This document shows, piece by piece, positions 24,601-32,335 of a stretch of DNA of 64,000 nucleotides. The DNA comes from Telopea speciosissima (taxonomy: Eukaryota; Streptophyta; Magnoliopsida; Proteales; Proteaceae): NCBI RefSeq assembly GCF_018873765.1, contig NC_057923.1, positions 19,501,913 to 19,565,912 of the forward strand, written 5' to 3'. The translations under genes were made by a program, and so were the position numbers. Each line of letters begins with the position of its first letter. The stretch's first letter is position 1. The notes under the pieces are model-generated. The model did no database searches, was not told the origin of the DNA, and saw nothing but the letters and a program-made list of their open reading frames with translations.

Positions 24601-26795
24601 AATTTTCCAGAGGGGGGTTTCCTCTGTTTCCAATTCTTCTTTAACAACCTGTCCTTCACTTCGCTTGTGTCGGTTGATTCCATATTGGCTTCTTCAAGAA
24701 TTCCACAAGACACTTGTTTTCTCCTTTTTGTTGCTTTGATTGATCACTTTGGTGGAGAGATGGAAGTGCAATTTATTACCTGGCTAATCTTGTTAGGTAT
24801 AAAGCTCTTACCAAAATGGCAAACAAAATTGCAGTGCATAAGCTGTGAGGTGAAGAGACCCGGGGGGGGGGGGGGGAGGATCTGATCCAGTAATTGCAGG
24901 CTTTTCCATTTGTCCTAGCAGCTACAATGACTTCAACAATTCGAGGAATTCTTCTTCTTCTAACCTGTTGGGCACCGCTGCCTTCACTTTGATTCTCAAA
25001 AATCAGCAACAAATCCGTCTCTCTTCCATTTCTTCTTCTTCTTCTTCTAACCTCTTGTTCTTGATCTTGTTCATGCTGTGGTTGCAGCGATTGTTGCTCT
25101 TCTTCGTCTACTTTTTCTACTTCATAGGTTGCCGGAATCTCTCCAGAGAAGGCAAGCCTGAAAGCTCTAAAGGTAACTTGCTGGAGAGGTTCTGCCGGCT
25201 AAAATCCAGTACCTTGAGCTGCAAAAGTGATCCGTTCTGGAAGAGGGTGTAACAGAGAATGGAGTGGGGCAGGGTTACAGGGGGTGTGACAGGTGGGGCG
25301 GATAATGGAAGAAGTTTATTTTAGCAGGAAGGGTAATTTGGTCAATATATGTTAAATTCTAACGTTTTTAGTTCCAAGTTAACGGAGTGGGTTTACTTAC
25401 TAATTATTTTGGAAAGCTGGGGAGGTACTCATTAATATCCAAAACTGATGGGTGGATCTGTAATTTCACCTTACCTTAGGGGAGGTATGCATAACTTACC
25501 CTAAATTAAGTTGTTGGGAGCTCAATGGCTCTTACAAACTATATATTGAGTCGAGTGTTTATCTCATACTATGTAGAAAGTATTGTCCAAGTAGAAGACA
25601 TAAAGAAAGAAAAAAAGAAACTCTCCAAACCATAGGGAAGGAATTGGAGTGTTTTAACTATATAAAAACTCTATCCTATGATTCCTATCTAAACTATTAC
25701 AAGGAAAGAAGATAAAATAGAACTCTTAACAAATCCAAACTCTTACTCTTGTCCAACTAACTGGATTACAAAGATAACAGAAAAACAAATTTAAAACTCA
25801 GATACAGCAGTGAGTTAACAACTGAGTCAAGTGTTTCAAGTTTTTCTTCTTCTTTCTTTGGTACGTTTTTAGATTACTTTTCTGGATACTCTTGAAGCTG
25901 ATCTGCATCAACTTGCCTAGTGGGTCTCTATTTGACTTGTCTTTTTTCCCATAAATTGGGGGAGTATTTGAGAGAATTCACTCGTTGCAACCACTTCTTT
26001 TATGTTATAGGTGACCTACTTTTGTGATCATCTGTTCAGATATGGGATACTGCTGGGCAGGAGAGGTTCCAAAGCCTTGGTGTTGCTTTCTACCGTGGTG
26101 CAGACTGCTGTGTTCTCGTCTATGATGTGAATGTCATGAAATCATTTGATGACCTTAACAATTGGCGAGAAGAATTTCTGATTCAGGTAATTAACAGGGA
26201 ACCGTCTTGAATATGCAGCAATCTGAATAAACCAGACTTGAAACATTTTTCATTACTTTTTTCAGGCAAGCCCCTCAGACCCTGAGAACTTTCCATTTGT
26301 AGTGTTGGGGAACAAGATAGATGTTGATGGTGGGAACAGCCGGGTGGTAAGCTGGCCTTTCTTTTCTTTCTTGTATATTTTCTGACCAGCTTGAAAGCAT
26401 TGTGGCCAAATTCACTGGGCTATGTTGTTTTCTTGCATGTTCTTCATACAATTTTATCTGTAATTTTGTATGCTTCTTTAGGTATCTGAGAAGAAGGCAA
26501 AGGCATGGTGTGCCTCGAAGGGGAATATTCCCTACTTCGAGACTTCTGCTAAGGAGGGCATTAATGTGGAAGCTGCTTTTCAGTGTATAGCCAAGAGTGC
26601 TCTAAAGAATGAACCTGAAGAAGAAATGTTAGTATTCTGAGGCTTTACTTCCATCTCTCTTACCCTGTGTTTGTGTATTTGTAATATCTTTAGTAGTTTC
26701 TGATATTGTGTGTTTTTTGATGAAGATATCTGCCTGAAACCATTGATGTGGCGGGTGGAGGTCGGCAACAAAGATCAACTGGCTGTGAATGTTAG
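6682..26795 (+). CDS. RAB7: Rab7-type small GTPase (RABG3 group), complete
   Basis: Seven exons: 6682-6734, 6886-6912, 7045-7144, 26040-26186, 26266-26346, 26482-26627 and 26726-26795. All introns are GT-AG, and the 624 nt encode 207 aa plus stop. The GTP-binding motifs are intact: G1 GDSGVGKTS, the effector-region Thr of KATIGADF, G3 WDTAGQE, G4 GNKID and G5 ETSAK. The C-terminus STGCEC supplies two cysteines for prenylation. Length and sequence fit plant RABG3, which governs traffic to and fusion with the vacuole (family knowledge). The start is the first ATG, giving [18 protein letters not shown]. Intron 3 is 18,895 bp and filled with nested transposons, yet every exon is intact, so the gene appears functional if that intron splices efficiently. 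Confidence 0.97.
8464..8594. mobile_element. hAT-type MITE (CATAGTTATCAAGGCG family), copy 1
   Basis: The inverted ends are CATAGTTATCAAGGCG and CGCCTTGATTACTATG. Perfect 8-bp target duplications TTGGCAGC lie at 8456-8463 and 8595-8602. Length is 131 bp, with a GC-rich interior of GGCGACC and CCATGGC words. The 8-bp duplication points to mobilisation by a hAT transposase. Confidence 0.9.
10505..10740. repeat. Nonautonomous repeat with GGGGTGTCAAA end
   Basis: It starts AGGGGTGTCAAATTCGAACCG and is rich in words such as GGTTTCGGTTTTGG and TTTGGTTTGG. This fits a common plant hAT-like nonautonomous family. The other end, near 10735, was not fixed. A diverged relative is at about 39175-39330. 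Confidence 0.4.
10955..11109. repeat. LTR-like fragment, inverted copy of the 13378-13545 segment
   Basis: Read in reverse complement, this stretch matches 13378-13545 (shared words GACTAGAA, AGGTCTAATCCCAGGCAGGAT and ATGGGATCCCAAA) and continues into words shared with 18411-18470. It ends TCTAGTCTTACATTA directly against the copia pol remnant, so it truncates the 3' side of that element. Confidence 0.6.
11110..12695 (-). pseudogene. Copia reverse transcriptase region, decayed
   Basis: Broken frames give recognisable reverse transcriptase pieces: [18 protein letters not shown] and [16 protein letters not shown] (12124-12393); [16 protein letters not shown] and the catalytic VDDIIISG (11627-11884); then [15 protein letters not shown] (11339-11587). 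A DRRSTTG-like end of pol lies near 11110-11140. A 174-bp MITE interrupts it at 11955-12128. Catalytic YVDD is still visible, but no continuous frame remains. Confidence 0.88.
11955..12128. mobile_element. hAT-type MITE (CATAGTTATCAAGGCG family), copy 2
   Basis: The inverted ends CATAGTTATCAAGGCG and CGCCTTGATAACTATG are perfect complements. The 8-bp duplication CTAAATTC is at 11947-11954 and 12129-12136. It is inserted in copia pol, so it is younger than that element. It shares its ends with copy 1 at 8464-8594. Confidence 0.92.
12780..13370 (-). pseudogene. Copia integrase C-terminal part, decayed
   Basis: On the minus strand, frames shifting with small indels read [22 protein letters not shown], a [15 protein letters not shown] stretch, [18 protein letters not shown] and [13 protein letters not shown]. 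These match the copia integrase core and the segment after it. The upstream half of the integrase is at about 19063-19175, on the far side of the inserted element. Confidence 0.75.
13554..13870 (-). pseudogene. hAT transposase C-terminal dimerisation region
   Basis: The frame contains [20 protein letters not shown], then [16 protein letters not shown] and [16 protein letters not shown]. This is the hAT dimerisation motif, which normally closes the transposase. The frame runs through the element end into the flanking repeat and stops near 13373, so the natural stop has been lost. An interval of decayed intron or coding sequence (about 13870-14335) separates it from the core. Confidence 0.85.
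14336..15460 (-). pseudogene. hAT transposase core (DUF659-type), largest intact frame
   Basis: This 374-codon open frame begins [13 protein letters not shown] and includes [12 protein letters not shown] and [19 protein letters not shown], each with an Asp expected in the RNase H-like transposase fold. [19 protein letters not shown] and [16 protein letters not shown] follow, as in plant hAT/DUF659 proteins. The ATG is internal to the original protein: the N-terminal half continues upstream across the 15.53-16.82-kb insertion into the BED exon. The last residues ([14 protein letters not shown]) probably read into intron. Confidence 0.9.
15526..16816. mobile_element. 1.3-kb element inserted in hAT transposase
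   Basis: Near-identical copies of ATTAATGTAGTCCTA lie on both sides (about 15511-15525 and 16817-16831). Removing the segment restores the transposase reading [21 protein letters not shown] 15-bp duplication suggests a non-LTR mechanism. However, the right end resembles the end of the LTR-like element at 19063, which would favour a 5-bp duplication (TTAAT) with a TG...CA element. No protein domain was recognised inside. Confidence 0.6.
17028..17237 (-). pseudogene. hAT transposase N-terminal BED zinc finger
   Basis: The frame reads [20 protein letters not shown], then [20 protein letters not shown]. The C-x2-C and H-x-C ligand pattern is that of BED fingers used for DNA binding. The frame continues toward 16832 ([18 protein letters not shown], then [18 protein letters not shown]) with two in-frame stops near 17010-17027. 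Confidence 0.82.
19063..19468 (-). pseudogene. Copia GAG-pre-integrase and integrase start
   Basis: The frame at 19178-19468 has [20 protein letters not shown] and [20 protein letters not shown], the pre-integrase HLGH-like region. Downstream, a shifted frame reads VHSDIWGP- and SRMTWVY-like words up to the insertion point near 19063. These words correspond to the first catalytic Asp region of integrase. Confidence 0.78.
19830..20205. mobile_element. MITE-like insertion with GTATCGGTATCG words
   Basis: The ends GGTTTAAACTTTAAAGTATC and GATACTTTAAACC are inverted. The interior is AT-rich with repeated GTATCGTATCGG words near both ends. It interrupts the copia gag region. A loose relative lies at about 42605-42965 in the thioredoxin-like gene. 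The target duplication was not resolved. Confidence 0.55.
20318..21233 (-). pseudogene. Copia gag with zinc knuckle, decayed
   Basis: The N-terminus at about 20964-21185 reads [19 protein letters not shown], the copia gag start. The nucleic-acid-binding knuckle [14 protein letters not shown] is at 20355-20606. The middle part has lost its frame. Confidence 0.8.
21260..22305 (-). repeat. Probable copia 5' LTR and leader
   Basis: It lies upstream of gag on the minus strand. It has TATTATATAAG followed by a pyrimidine-rich leader, and begins near TGTAAGGGGTACATG at about 22305. A canonical primer-binding site was not found, so the limits are approximate. Confidence 0.45.
22477..22514. repeat. 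GT microsatellite followed by poly(G)
   Basis: A run of about nine GT units followed by GTGGTGGGG and a G run of about 12. It is one of several poly(G) tracts in the window. Confidence 0.8.
24290..24770. repeat. Internal duplication in Mutator-like element 1
   Basis: A block of about 110 bp starting GATTCCATATTGGCT occurs at about 24298-24402 and again at about 24674-24780. Both copies end in GTGCAATTTATTACC. Words around TTCAACAATTCGAGGAATTC also recur near 24410 and 24931. Confidence 0.7.
25110..25245 (-). pseudogene. Captured LRR-like fragment inside Mutator-like element 1
   Basis: On the minus strand the stretch reads [20 protein letters not shown], then [14 protein letters not shown]. 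The spacing of leucines resembles a plant leucine-rich repeat (LxxLxxLDxSxxNLxxxLP). It is too short to name a parent gene. Capture from an LRR receptor is an inference. Confidence 0.45.
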
Positions 26796-27050
26796 GGTGT
26801 TGATAAGGAAATTTGTGTTTGTATTGGGATGTAAAGGCTACTTAATCCTCCATTCATTATGCAGTAATAATTCAGTGAAGGTTATTGGGGGGGGGGGGTG
26901 TTCTATTGTATAGTAGGTGGTCAAAGAAATGGAGACAATGTGGCAATGGTGTATCTATTTATCCCCTCCATGACTCTTTATCGCTTTCCAACTGCCTTAC
27001 TGCAATTTATTGAGATTTTTATGTTAGTATGAAGTATATTTGGCATTGAC
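26796..27050 (+). other. Probable Rab7 3' UTR
   Basis: AT-rich sequence after the TAG stop, with a G run at about 26887-26898. No poly(A) signal was assigned with confidence. Confidence 0.4.
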
Positions 27051-27169
27051 GTTTGTACTAACCCTTAATACCGGTAAAAAAAAGGGGGCTGGACTCCTGA
27101 AGGTCGACTTATTTGAAGAGTTCTACCCATTACCCCTTTCATCAAATGCAATGGGTTTATATACGGAAA

Positions 27170-27341
27170 TTTATCGTTTCCATTTATCTGCCCCTCTATT
27201 TCCTCCTTTTTCTCTATTTCATCTAATAGGGGGGAGTGGATCTTACCCAGGTAGTGTGTTCGGGCAGGGGATAGGGTGAGCATTTCTGCATCCCTATGAG
27301 ATGAAATGGTGGAAATGGAGGGGTAGATAAATGGAGACGAA
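27170..27341. repeat. Foldback element with shared apical core, copy 2
   Basis: Arms CCATTTATCTGCCCCTC and GAGGGGTAGATAAATGG enclose further pairing (ATTTCATCT with AGATGAAAT). The tip carries the core word GTGTTCGGGCAGGGGATA at about 27253-27275. The arms are unrelated to those of copy 1. Confidence 0.7.
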
Positions 27342-27788
27342 TCCTTTGTATCTGTTGCCCCTTTCTTTGGGCTTCGCTTTTAAAGTTTATGGACAGGTAA
27401 GGTTTCCAGGTCGACAATTTATTGATGTCAACCAATTTCCATGGTTTGGTGTCGCTGATTATCTTTTTAAAAAGTTTTTTTTTTTTTCCGACAATTGTAC
27501 ATCTTGTTTGTATCGTTTCATGGATACTGTATCAGTCATACAATCACCTTCAAAACCGTGCAGCATTGGCCGTACCTCAAATCATGATCTCAAATCACAC
27601 CCACGTTGTCACATGGTTGGAGGGAGGGAACCAGATTATCTCCCGCATGGGTGCCTCTCCAGGTCTCCAGCACGAATCCAACGGTTGGACTGGTATGCGA
27701 ATTCAGGAACACATTCCGATGTGTATAATGTCAGCCTAATTGTCGATGTACGCTGGAGAGGATCTAAACCCTAAACGAAGAGGGAAAA

Positions 27789-27954
27789 TTATCACCTCCA
27801 GTTTGCTGACCGGCCCAGTTCCCAGTTCCTCTAATAGGGGGATGGTGGACCCCACCCGAGCAGGGTGTTTGGGCATGGGTAGAGAGGTCATTTCAGCCCC
27901 CCTTTGTTAGAAGAACTGGGGAACTGGGCCGGTCAGCAAACTGGAGGTGATAAA
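27789..27954. repeat. Foldback element with shared core, copy 3 (near-perfect arms)
   Basis: About 40-bp arms starting TTATCACCTCCAGTTTGCTG are complementary with one indel. The loop carries CACCCGAGCAGG and the core word GGTGTTTGGGCATGGGTA. The high arm identity suggests a young insertion. Confidence 0.8.
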
Positions 27955-28031
27955 GATTCAAACGAAGAGTGGTTGGATTTTCTTCATTTTAAGTGTGGTG
28001 TACTACCCAGTGTTGGTTGAATAGTTTGATT

Positions 28032-28163
28032 CTCAAGTCCGCTGTTGAGGAATTTTTACCCGCGCTGCTGTGCACTACAGTGATGCTGTGCCATCATGCG
28101 GTACAGCAGTGACCATGTGCACACATGGCCGGCGCAGCAGCGGATAAAGGTCCGCAGTTGAGA
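28032..28163. repeat. Imperfect foldback element
   Basis: The arms include TTTTTACCCGCGCTGCTG against CAGCAGCGGATAAA and outer TCTCAA/TTGAGA pairing. The inner part holds GCTGTGC/GTACAGC-type pairing. It lacks the shared core and lies about 270 bp upstream of the 28434 gene. Confidence 0.5.
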
Positions 28164-28433
28164 GGATAAATTTCCAGTATTCTTATTCCGCTCTCATCCA
28201 TCCATCGGGAAGCTTCTGGTTTTTGTCCACTTCAAAACCCATGTGTCATACGCATACATGGGTGGTGGACTGGTGGGAATAATTTACTACCGACTTGCTC
28301 GGAATGTATAGTGGCTAAGATAAGAGAAGAGAAAAGATCACTGTAGGGTAGTGTGGGCCTTTTGATTTCGGGATCTAAAATAAGAGATTCTTTGAGGGTA
28401 AAAGTTAGGGTTACGAGGAGGAGGAGGAGGACG

Positions 28434-28973
28434 ATGGAGGCAACGGGGGATGAAGGGCTGCTGAAGACGATTCGACCACCGAGGCTCGAAGATGCAGGTT
28501 TGGAGGACTGCGCTCTCTCCGATGAATCCATCAAAGAAGCATTCCTTAAGGCTGCCAACTCTATCCGCTCTCGGGCTTCCTCTATCCTCATCACCACTGC
28601 TGAGGACGAAGAAGACGATTCCAAAAGCTGTATTCAGGACCCTGGCCCAAGCGATGGCAAGCTGTCGGATACGCTGGTAGGGATATCACCGGAAGCAGAG
28701 CCACCGGGACCTTGTGGCAATGAGAAAGGCGGTGGGTTGCCACAATCATTGGGGGCTGACGTCGTCGTCGCCGGTGTGGCTGATTCGTTGAGTGATGAGG
28801 AAGGTCGCCACAGTGACAGCAGAGTATTGGGAGCGGAGATACCTGATGGGGGGAAGGCATGTGTGGATGAGTTACAGGGTCTCAAGATCAAGGAAGATGT
28901 CGATCATAAGGATTACGATGATGAGCAAGATAACAGGGACGAAGGCCCCATCTTAGCTGAAACTTATGTATGA
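28434..28973 (+). CDS. Conserved plant protein of unknown function, 179 aa
   Basis: Single-exon frame from ATG 28434 to TGA 28971-28973. The upstream in-frame ATG at 28353 adds a basic RRRRR stretch and is less likely, because conservation that I recall in homologues starts at MEATGDEG. The N-terminus reads LLKTIRPPRLEDAGLEDCAL, then SIKEAFLKAANSIRSRASSI. The middle has PEAEPPGPCG, and the acidic C-terminus reads GKACVDELQGLKIKEDVD. It has no signal peptide, membrane segment or known catalytic motif. It is predicted soluble, acidic and partly disordered. I recall similar proteins in other angiosperms but know no function. Two foldback elements lie between it and Rab7. Confidence 0.8.
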   Translation: MEATGDEGLLKTIRPPRLEDAGLEDCALSDESIKEAFLKAANSIRSRASSILITTAEDEEDDSKSCIQDPGPSDGKLSDTLVGISPEAEPPGPCGNEKGGGLPQSLGADVVVAGVADSLSDEEGRHSDSRVLGAEIPDGGKACVDELQGLKIKEDVDHKDYDDEQDNRDEGPILAETYV

Positions 28974-30089
28974 GCTTCGATCAGTAAGACAGCAATATCA
29001 AACCACTCCCCTTCTCCCATATTTTGCTAGTATTGCGTTACCGTTTTTTCCCCTTGTTTCTTGTTATTATTACCAGGAGACCAATTCGAAATCATGAATG
29101 AAACTATGAAATTTTAATTGGTAAGAGTTAAGAGGTTTCTGCTGTTAGAAGTTAGACAGGCCATGGTAAATTGTTGTTCTCTGTTGGTGGGTGGTTGTTC
29201 AACGTCAGTGTCTGGTGACTCGGGGATGGAGCTGGTTCACTCAGTTCTAGCAGTTCCACCAAAAGAACGTTCATGAAAGATAAACCAGATCATGGGCAAA
29301 GGGCGGCCACCAGTCTACAAATCTGTCTCGATCCCTGTTTGTATTACCATCAAGTTCGTTGAGGGTGAAGTGGGTAATCAATAATAACTAAAGGGAAGTG
29401 AAGAATCAAGAGGAGTGTGATCAGGAAATCCCAGAATCTTCCTCATTAACAATTGCAATGACAGAGGATGCTGTGATGCCACTGGTGCCATCCATGGGAG
29501 ATACAAAAACCAGGTTGTGTCGATCCATTTCCTCTTATTCTGTTTCATGGATATAATTGAAAACATTTTTTAAGTTAGTCTTCTCTTTCTTCTGTCGGAA
29601 CTTGAGGGTAAGAAATTTTCTGTAAGTAGCAAGACATGCATTCAGCCTTCAGTGATTGGAATTGCAGCTGAATGAAGATGCTTTATTTGGGTTGTTCTAG
29701 TTCCATTCTGTTGAACATTTATCTGTGCTTCTCCAACCCAGCCCCGTGGGTAGTGTTGTTGGCAGACCCGAACCTCGCAGGCCAAAAGGAGAAGTCTTCT
29801 ACCATGCCATACCATGGGTACATACTTACTTCCACGGCAATGCTGGTGTGGGAACTCCAAAAAACTTCCAGACCAATGGAGAAGTCACTGGTAAAGCACA
29901 ATCACCGGAGAAAGCTTTGGTGTCCATAGGAGAAATTGTGAGGAAGGACATACTTCAGAATCAGAGTTTCACTTTATTTATAATGATAATTACAGTCTAA
30001 GGGCAAACTAGTCAAATAGGGAAAAATAGTAAAACAAATAAAACCTTAAGAGTAAAGAGAAATTATTCTAATCCTACGGTTCTCAACAG
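28974..30089. other. Intergenic DNA
   Basis: The first ~200 bases are probably 3' UTR of the 28434 gene. Open stretches at 29640-30000 have no recognised homology. A phrase resembling the RTE LINE (GGAGAAATTGTGAGGAAGGA) at about 29927-29948 hints at an older fragment. Confidence 0.4.
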
Positions 30090-30552
30090 ACATGCATAGT
30101 CATAGGAGAAGTTTGAGGTGGTATGGTCATATTCATCGAAAGCCTAATGTTGCTCCAATAAGGAAGAGTGGTTTGATTTCAATTGAAGGAGCTAAAAGAG
30201 TTAGGGGCAGACATAAAATGATCATAGGAGAAGTTGTGAGGAAGAACATGCATAATCTAGGTCTTGTACCTAGTATGACCTCAGATAGAGCTTATTGGAG
30301 GGCAAGGATTGCAAATCTATGTAGTTGAGATTCTCCTGACTTGTTGGGTTGTATCTCTTTTCTTTTACTTTTATTTTTCTCATGTGTCATTTTTTATTTC
30401 TCAGCTCATTCCCTATTCCTCTTTTCCCATCTCTTTATTTCCTTCTTTCTTGTTTAGACCGTAGTTTTCCCTACTTAATTCTGTTTGGATCCATGTAATC
30501 GACCCCAATAAGTTGGGATAAGATTGAGTTTTTTGTTATTGTTGTTGTACCT
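30090..30552 (+). mobile_element. RTE-type LINE, 3' end
   Basis: The frame 30092-30328 reads LRWYGHIHRKPNVAPIRKSG, then GAKRVRGRHKMIIGEVVRKN and TSDRAYWRARI, the C-terminus of plant RTE LINE reverse transcriptases. The 3' end CCCCAATAAGTTGGGATAAG followed by a TTGTTGTTG tract is diagnostic. The copy is 5'-truncated. Confidence 0.85.
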
Positions 30553-30900
30553 AAGAAATCTTTTGGGAATTGGGATTATGGATTAGAAAAACGCCCTGAG
30601 CCAAAGCCCTGATCCCTTCCTCCACCAACATCTCTTTTTGTCCAAGCTGAAGCAACAGAAGACCTAAAGAACAGTAGATATATCACCCCATCACAATTCA
30701 TAATGCACAAGAAATTCAGAAAATTTTCGTGTTACAAGTTTTGTTTACTTCCCAGAAATTGCAACAACGGTATAAGTGAGATCTCTTTGTTAGAAATCTT
30801 CTAAGTAATCTAGTTACCCTTTTAATAATAAGCACACACATGCATTGAATTTTGATCTTGGGTTCAATAAGGAAATCCATATGTAAGGTAAATCTCCTAA

Positions 30901-32335
30901 TTTTTTTTTTTTTTTTTATGAGAAAAAGATATATTCTATTAAAAAGTGAGAAAAATATGTACATCGTACAAGAAGCACGTCGATTGGGAATTAGTCCTGA
31001 TGGTAGCCAAAATATAGGAGTGGAGGGCAGCAGTCCATTGGTTATGTTGTAGGGAGATTGGGGTGATAGTGAAATTAGCAATAAGTTCTGCTAATTCTAC
31101 AAAAGGTGAGATCATTGTCCAAGGTACAGGTAGGTGGGAATCAAGACGCAAAAAACCACTTAGGCTATAGTTAGTAATCCATCTCTGTTGGGTTGAGTCC
31201 ATTCTTGAGTGCGTGTTTCCATCCCTGCAAGAGTTCTGTTAGCTTAGCCTCCTTTTGGTCGGATGAACGCAAAATTCCTGCAGACACTAAAACACTATCG
31301 CCCTCTAACAAAAAGCAATACCCCCATCCGGTTAGGCCCTTTGACTGGTCAGAAAGGACTGCGCAGCACAGAATAGGGAATTGTATGTTGTTATTAGGCA
31401 GTTGGTTATGCATGGTGATACAAGTTAAATCTTGAGGGGGGGGGGGGGACGTAAGTAGGTTCATTGTGGGGGGGGGGGGGGTTATTGTGTAAATAACGCA
31501 TCCAATGATTAACATTATATAGGACCAAATATGGGTTGGTCGGAGCCAGCCCTCGGGAAACGTTGTTTCTTACATTTCACACAAAATAACAAGTTAAAAT
31601 AAAGATAGAAAAAAATCAAGTTGCAGAGTTCAAATCTAGGGCTTTGGAAGCCAGAAAGGAGGCACAAAGATGTGCAATATCGGGGCTGCTAAGGTGCTTA
31701 GTCCTTAGGCCGAGGGGCCCAGATGCCCAGACATGCTTAGTCCATTCACAAGATATAAAAAGATGTCATTGGGTTTCAGCACGAGCACCACAGAGAAAAC
31801 AAGTAGGCTCGAGCGGCAGCCAGTGTGAGATAGTATCCTTGACAGGTAAACCTGCAAGTAAGACACGCCAAAAGAACAATTTAAATTTCGGATGTAGTTT
31901 AAGTTTCTAGAAAAAATGCCACCAAGTGGATAGAAGCTGGTTATTTTGAAAATTGGATTGTAGGTAAGAGGCAGCCTGTCGAGTGGAGAAAGTCCCAGTT
32001 TTGGTCAAGGAGCATTTCCATTGATCCTCAGAGTCTGAAATACACAGTCTTGAAATTTCAGAAGAAAACCAAGATGGGAACAAATTGGCAAGTAAAGAGG
32101 AATTCCATGTAGAGTTTAGAGTAAGGTCACTTACCATGTTCACTGACCGGTAGAAAAAAGAGTGTGGGATACAATGAGTCCAATTTGGCTTTAAGTATTT
32201 GTGGGTATATTAAAAAATGTTGGGTAAGATTGTCTTCCAATGATTCCAATTGCAATGGTCTGGTAAGAGATTCAGGATAAGGGTAAGGTAAGGTTACAGA
32301 TATAGGAAAGGTGTTAAGCATGTATTCTGCCCGTT
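30901..32335 (-). mobile_element. L1-type LINE, 5'-truncated 3' part
   Basis: The poly(A) tail appears as a T run at about 30901-30917. Upstream on the minus strand, broken frames give a zf-RVT segment (HPKFKLFFWRVLLAGLP, CFLCGARAET; about 31700-31910) and an RNase H segment (LTGWGYCFLLEGDSVLV, KEAKLTELLQGWKHAL; about 31171-31400). Two G runs at about 31435-31482 interrupt the last part. It is inactive. Confidence 0.78.

Larger units (their letters stand above)
23421..25501. mobile_element. Mutator-like element 1 with ~130-bp terminal inverted repeats
   Basis: The left end (GGGTAATTTATGCATACC, then CAGATCCACCCATCAGTT) and the right end are inverted copies over about 130 bp. They include AAAATAATTAGTAAGTAAAC in both. 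The 9-bp flanks TAAATTAAA and TAAATTAAG match at eight positions, the duplication size of Mutator. There is no transposase. The interior is GC-rich, gene-like and partly duplicated, consistent with a Pack-MULE that captured host fragments. Confidence 0.88.
7145..26039 (+). other. Rab7 intron 3 (18.9 kb), packed with transposons
   Basis: The donor follows TTGCAG at 7144 and the acceptor TTCAG precedes ATATGGGAT at 26040. About 7145-8455 and 25510-26039 look like original intron DNA. Between them lie a hAT-type MITE, an older hAT-like repeat, a copia element with nested insertions and a Mutator-like element, each listed separately. The stretch 8603-10500 shows no recognisable element except a poly-T/poly-G run near 9620-9643. 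Confidence 0.9.

Noticed and set aside
27331..27774. 147-codon frame downstream of Rab7
   Set aside because: No family resemblance, no conserved motif and overlapping frames of similar length. Treated as chance.
29672..30000. Frames with phrases such as KGEVFYHAIPWVHTYFHGN
   Set aside because: They look protein-like but match no family I know, and three overlapping frames exist on both strands.
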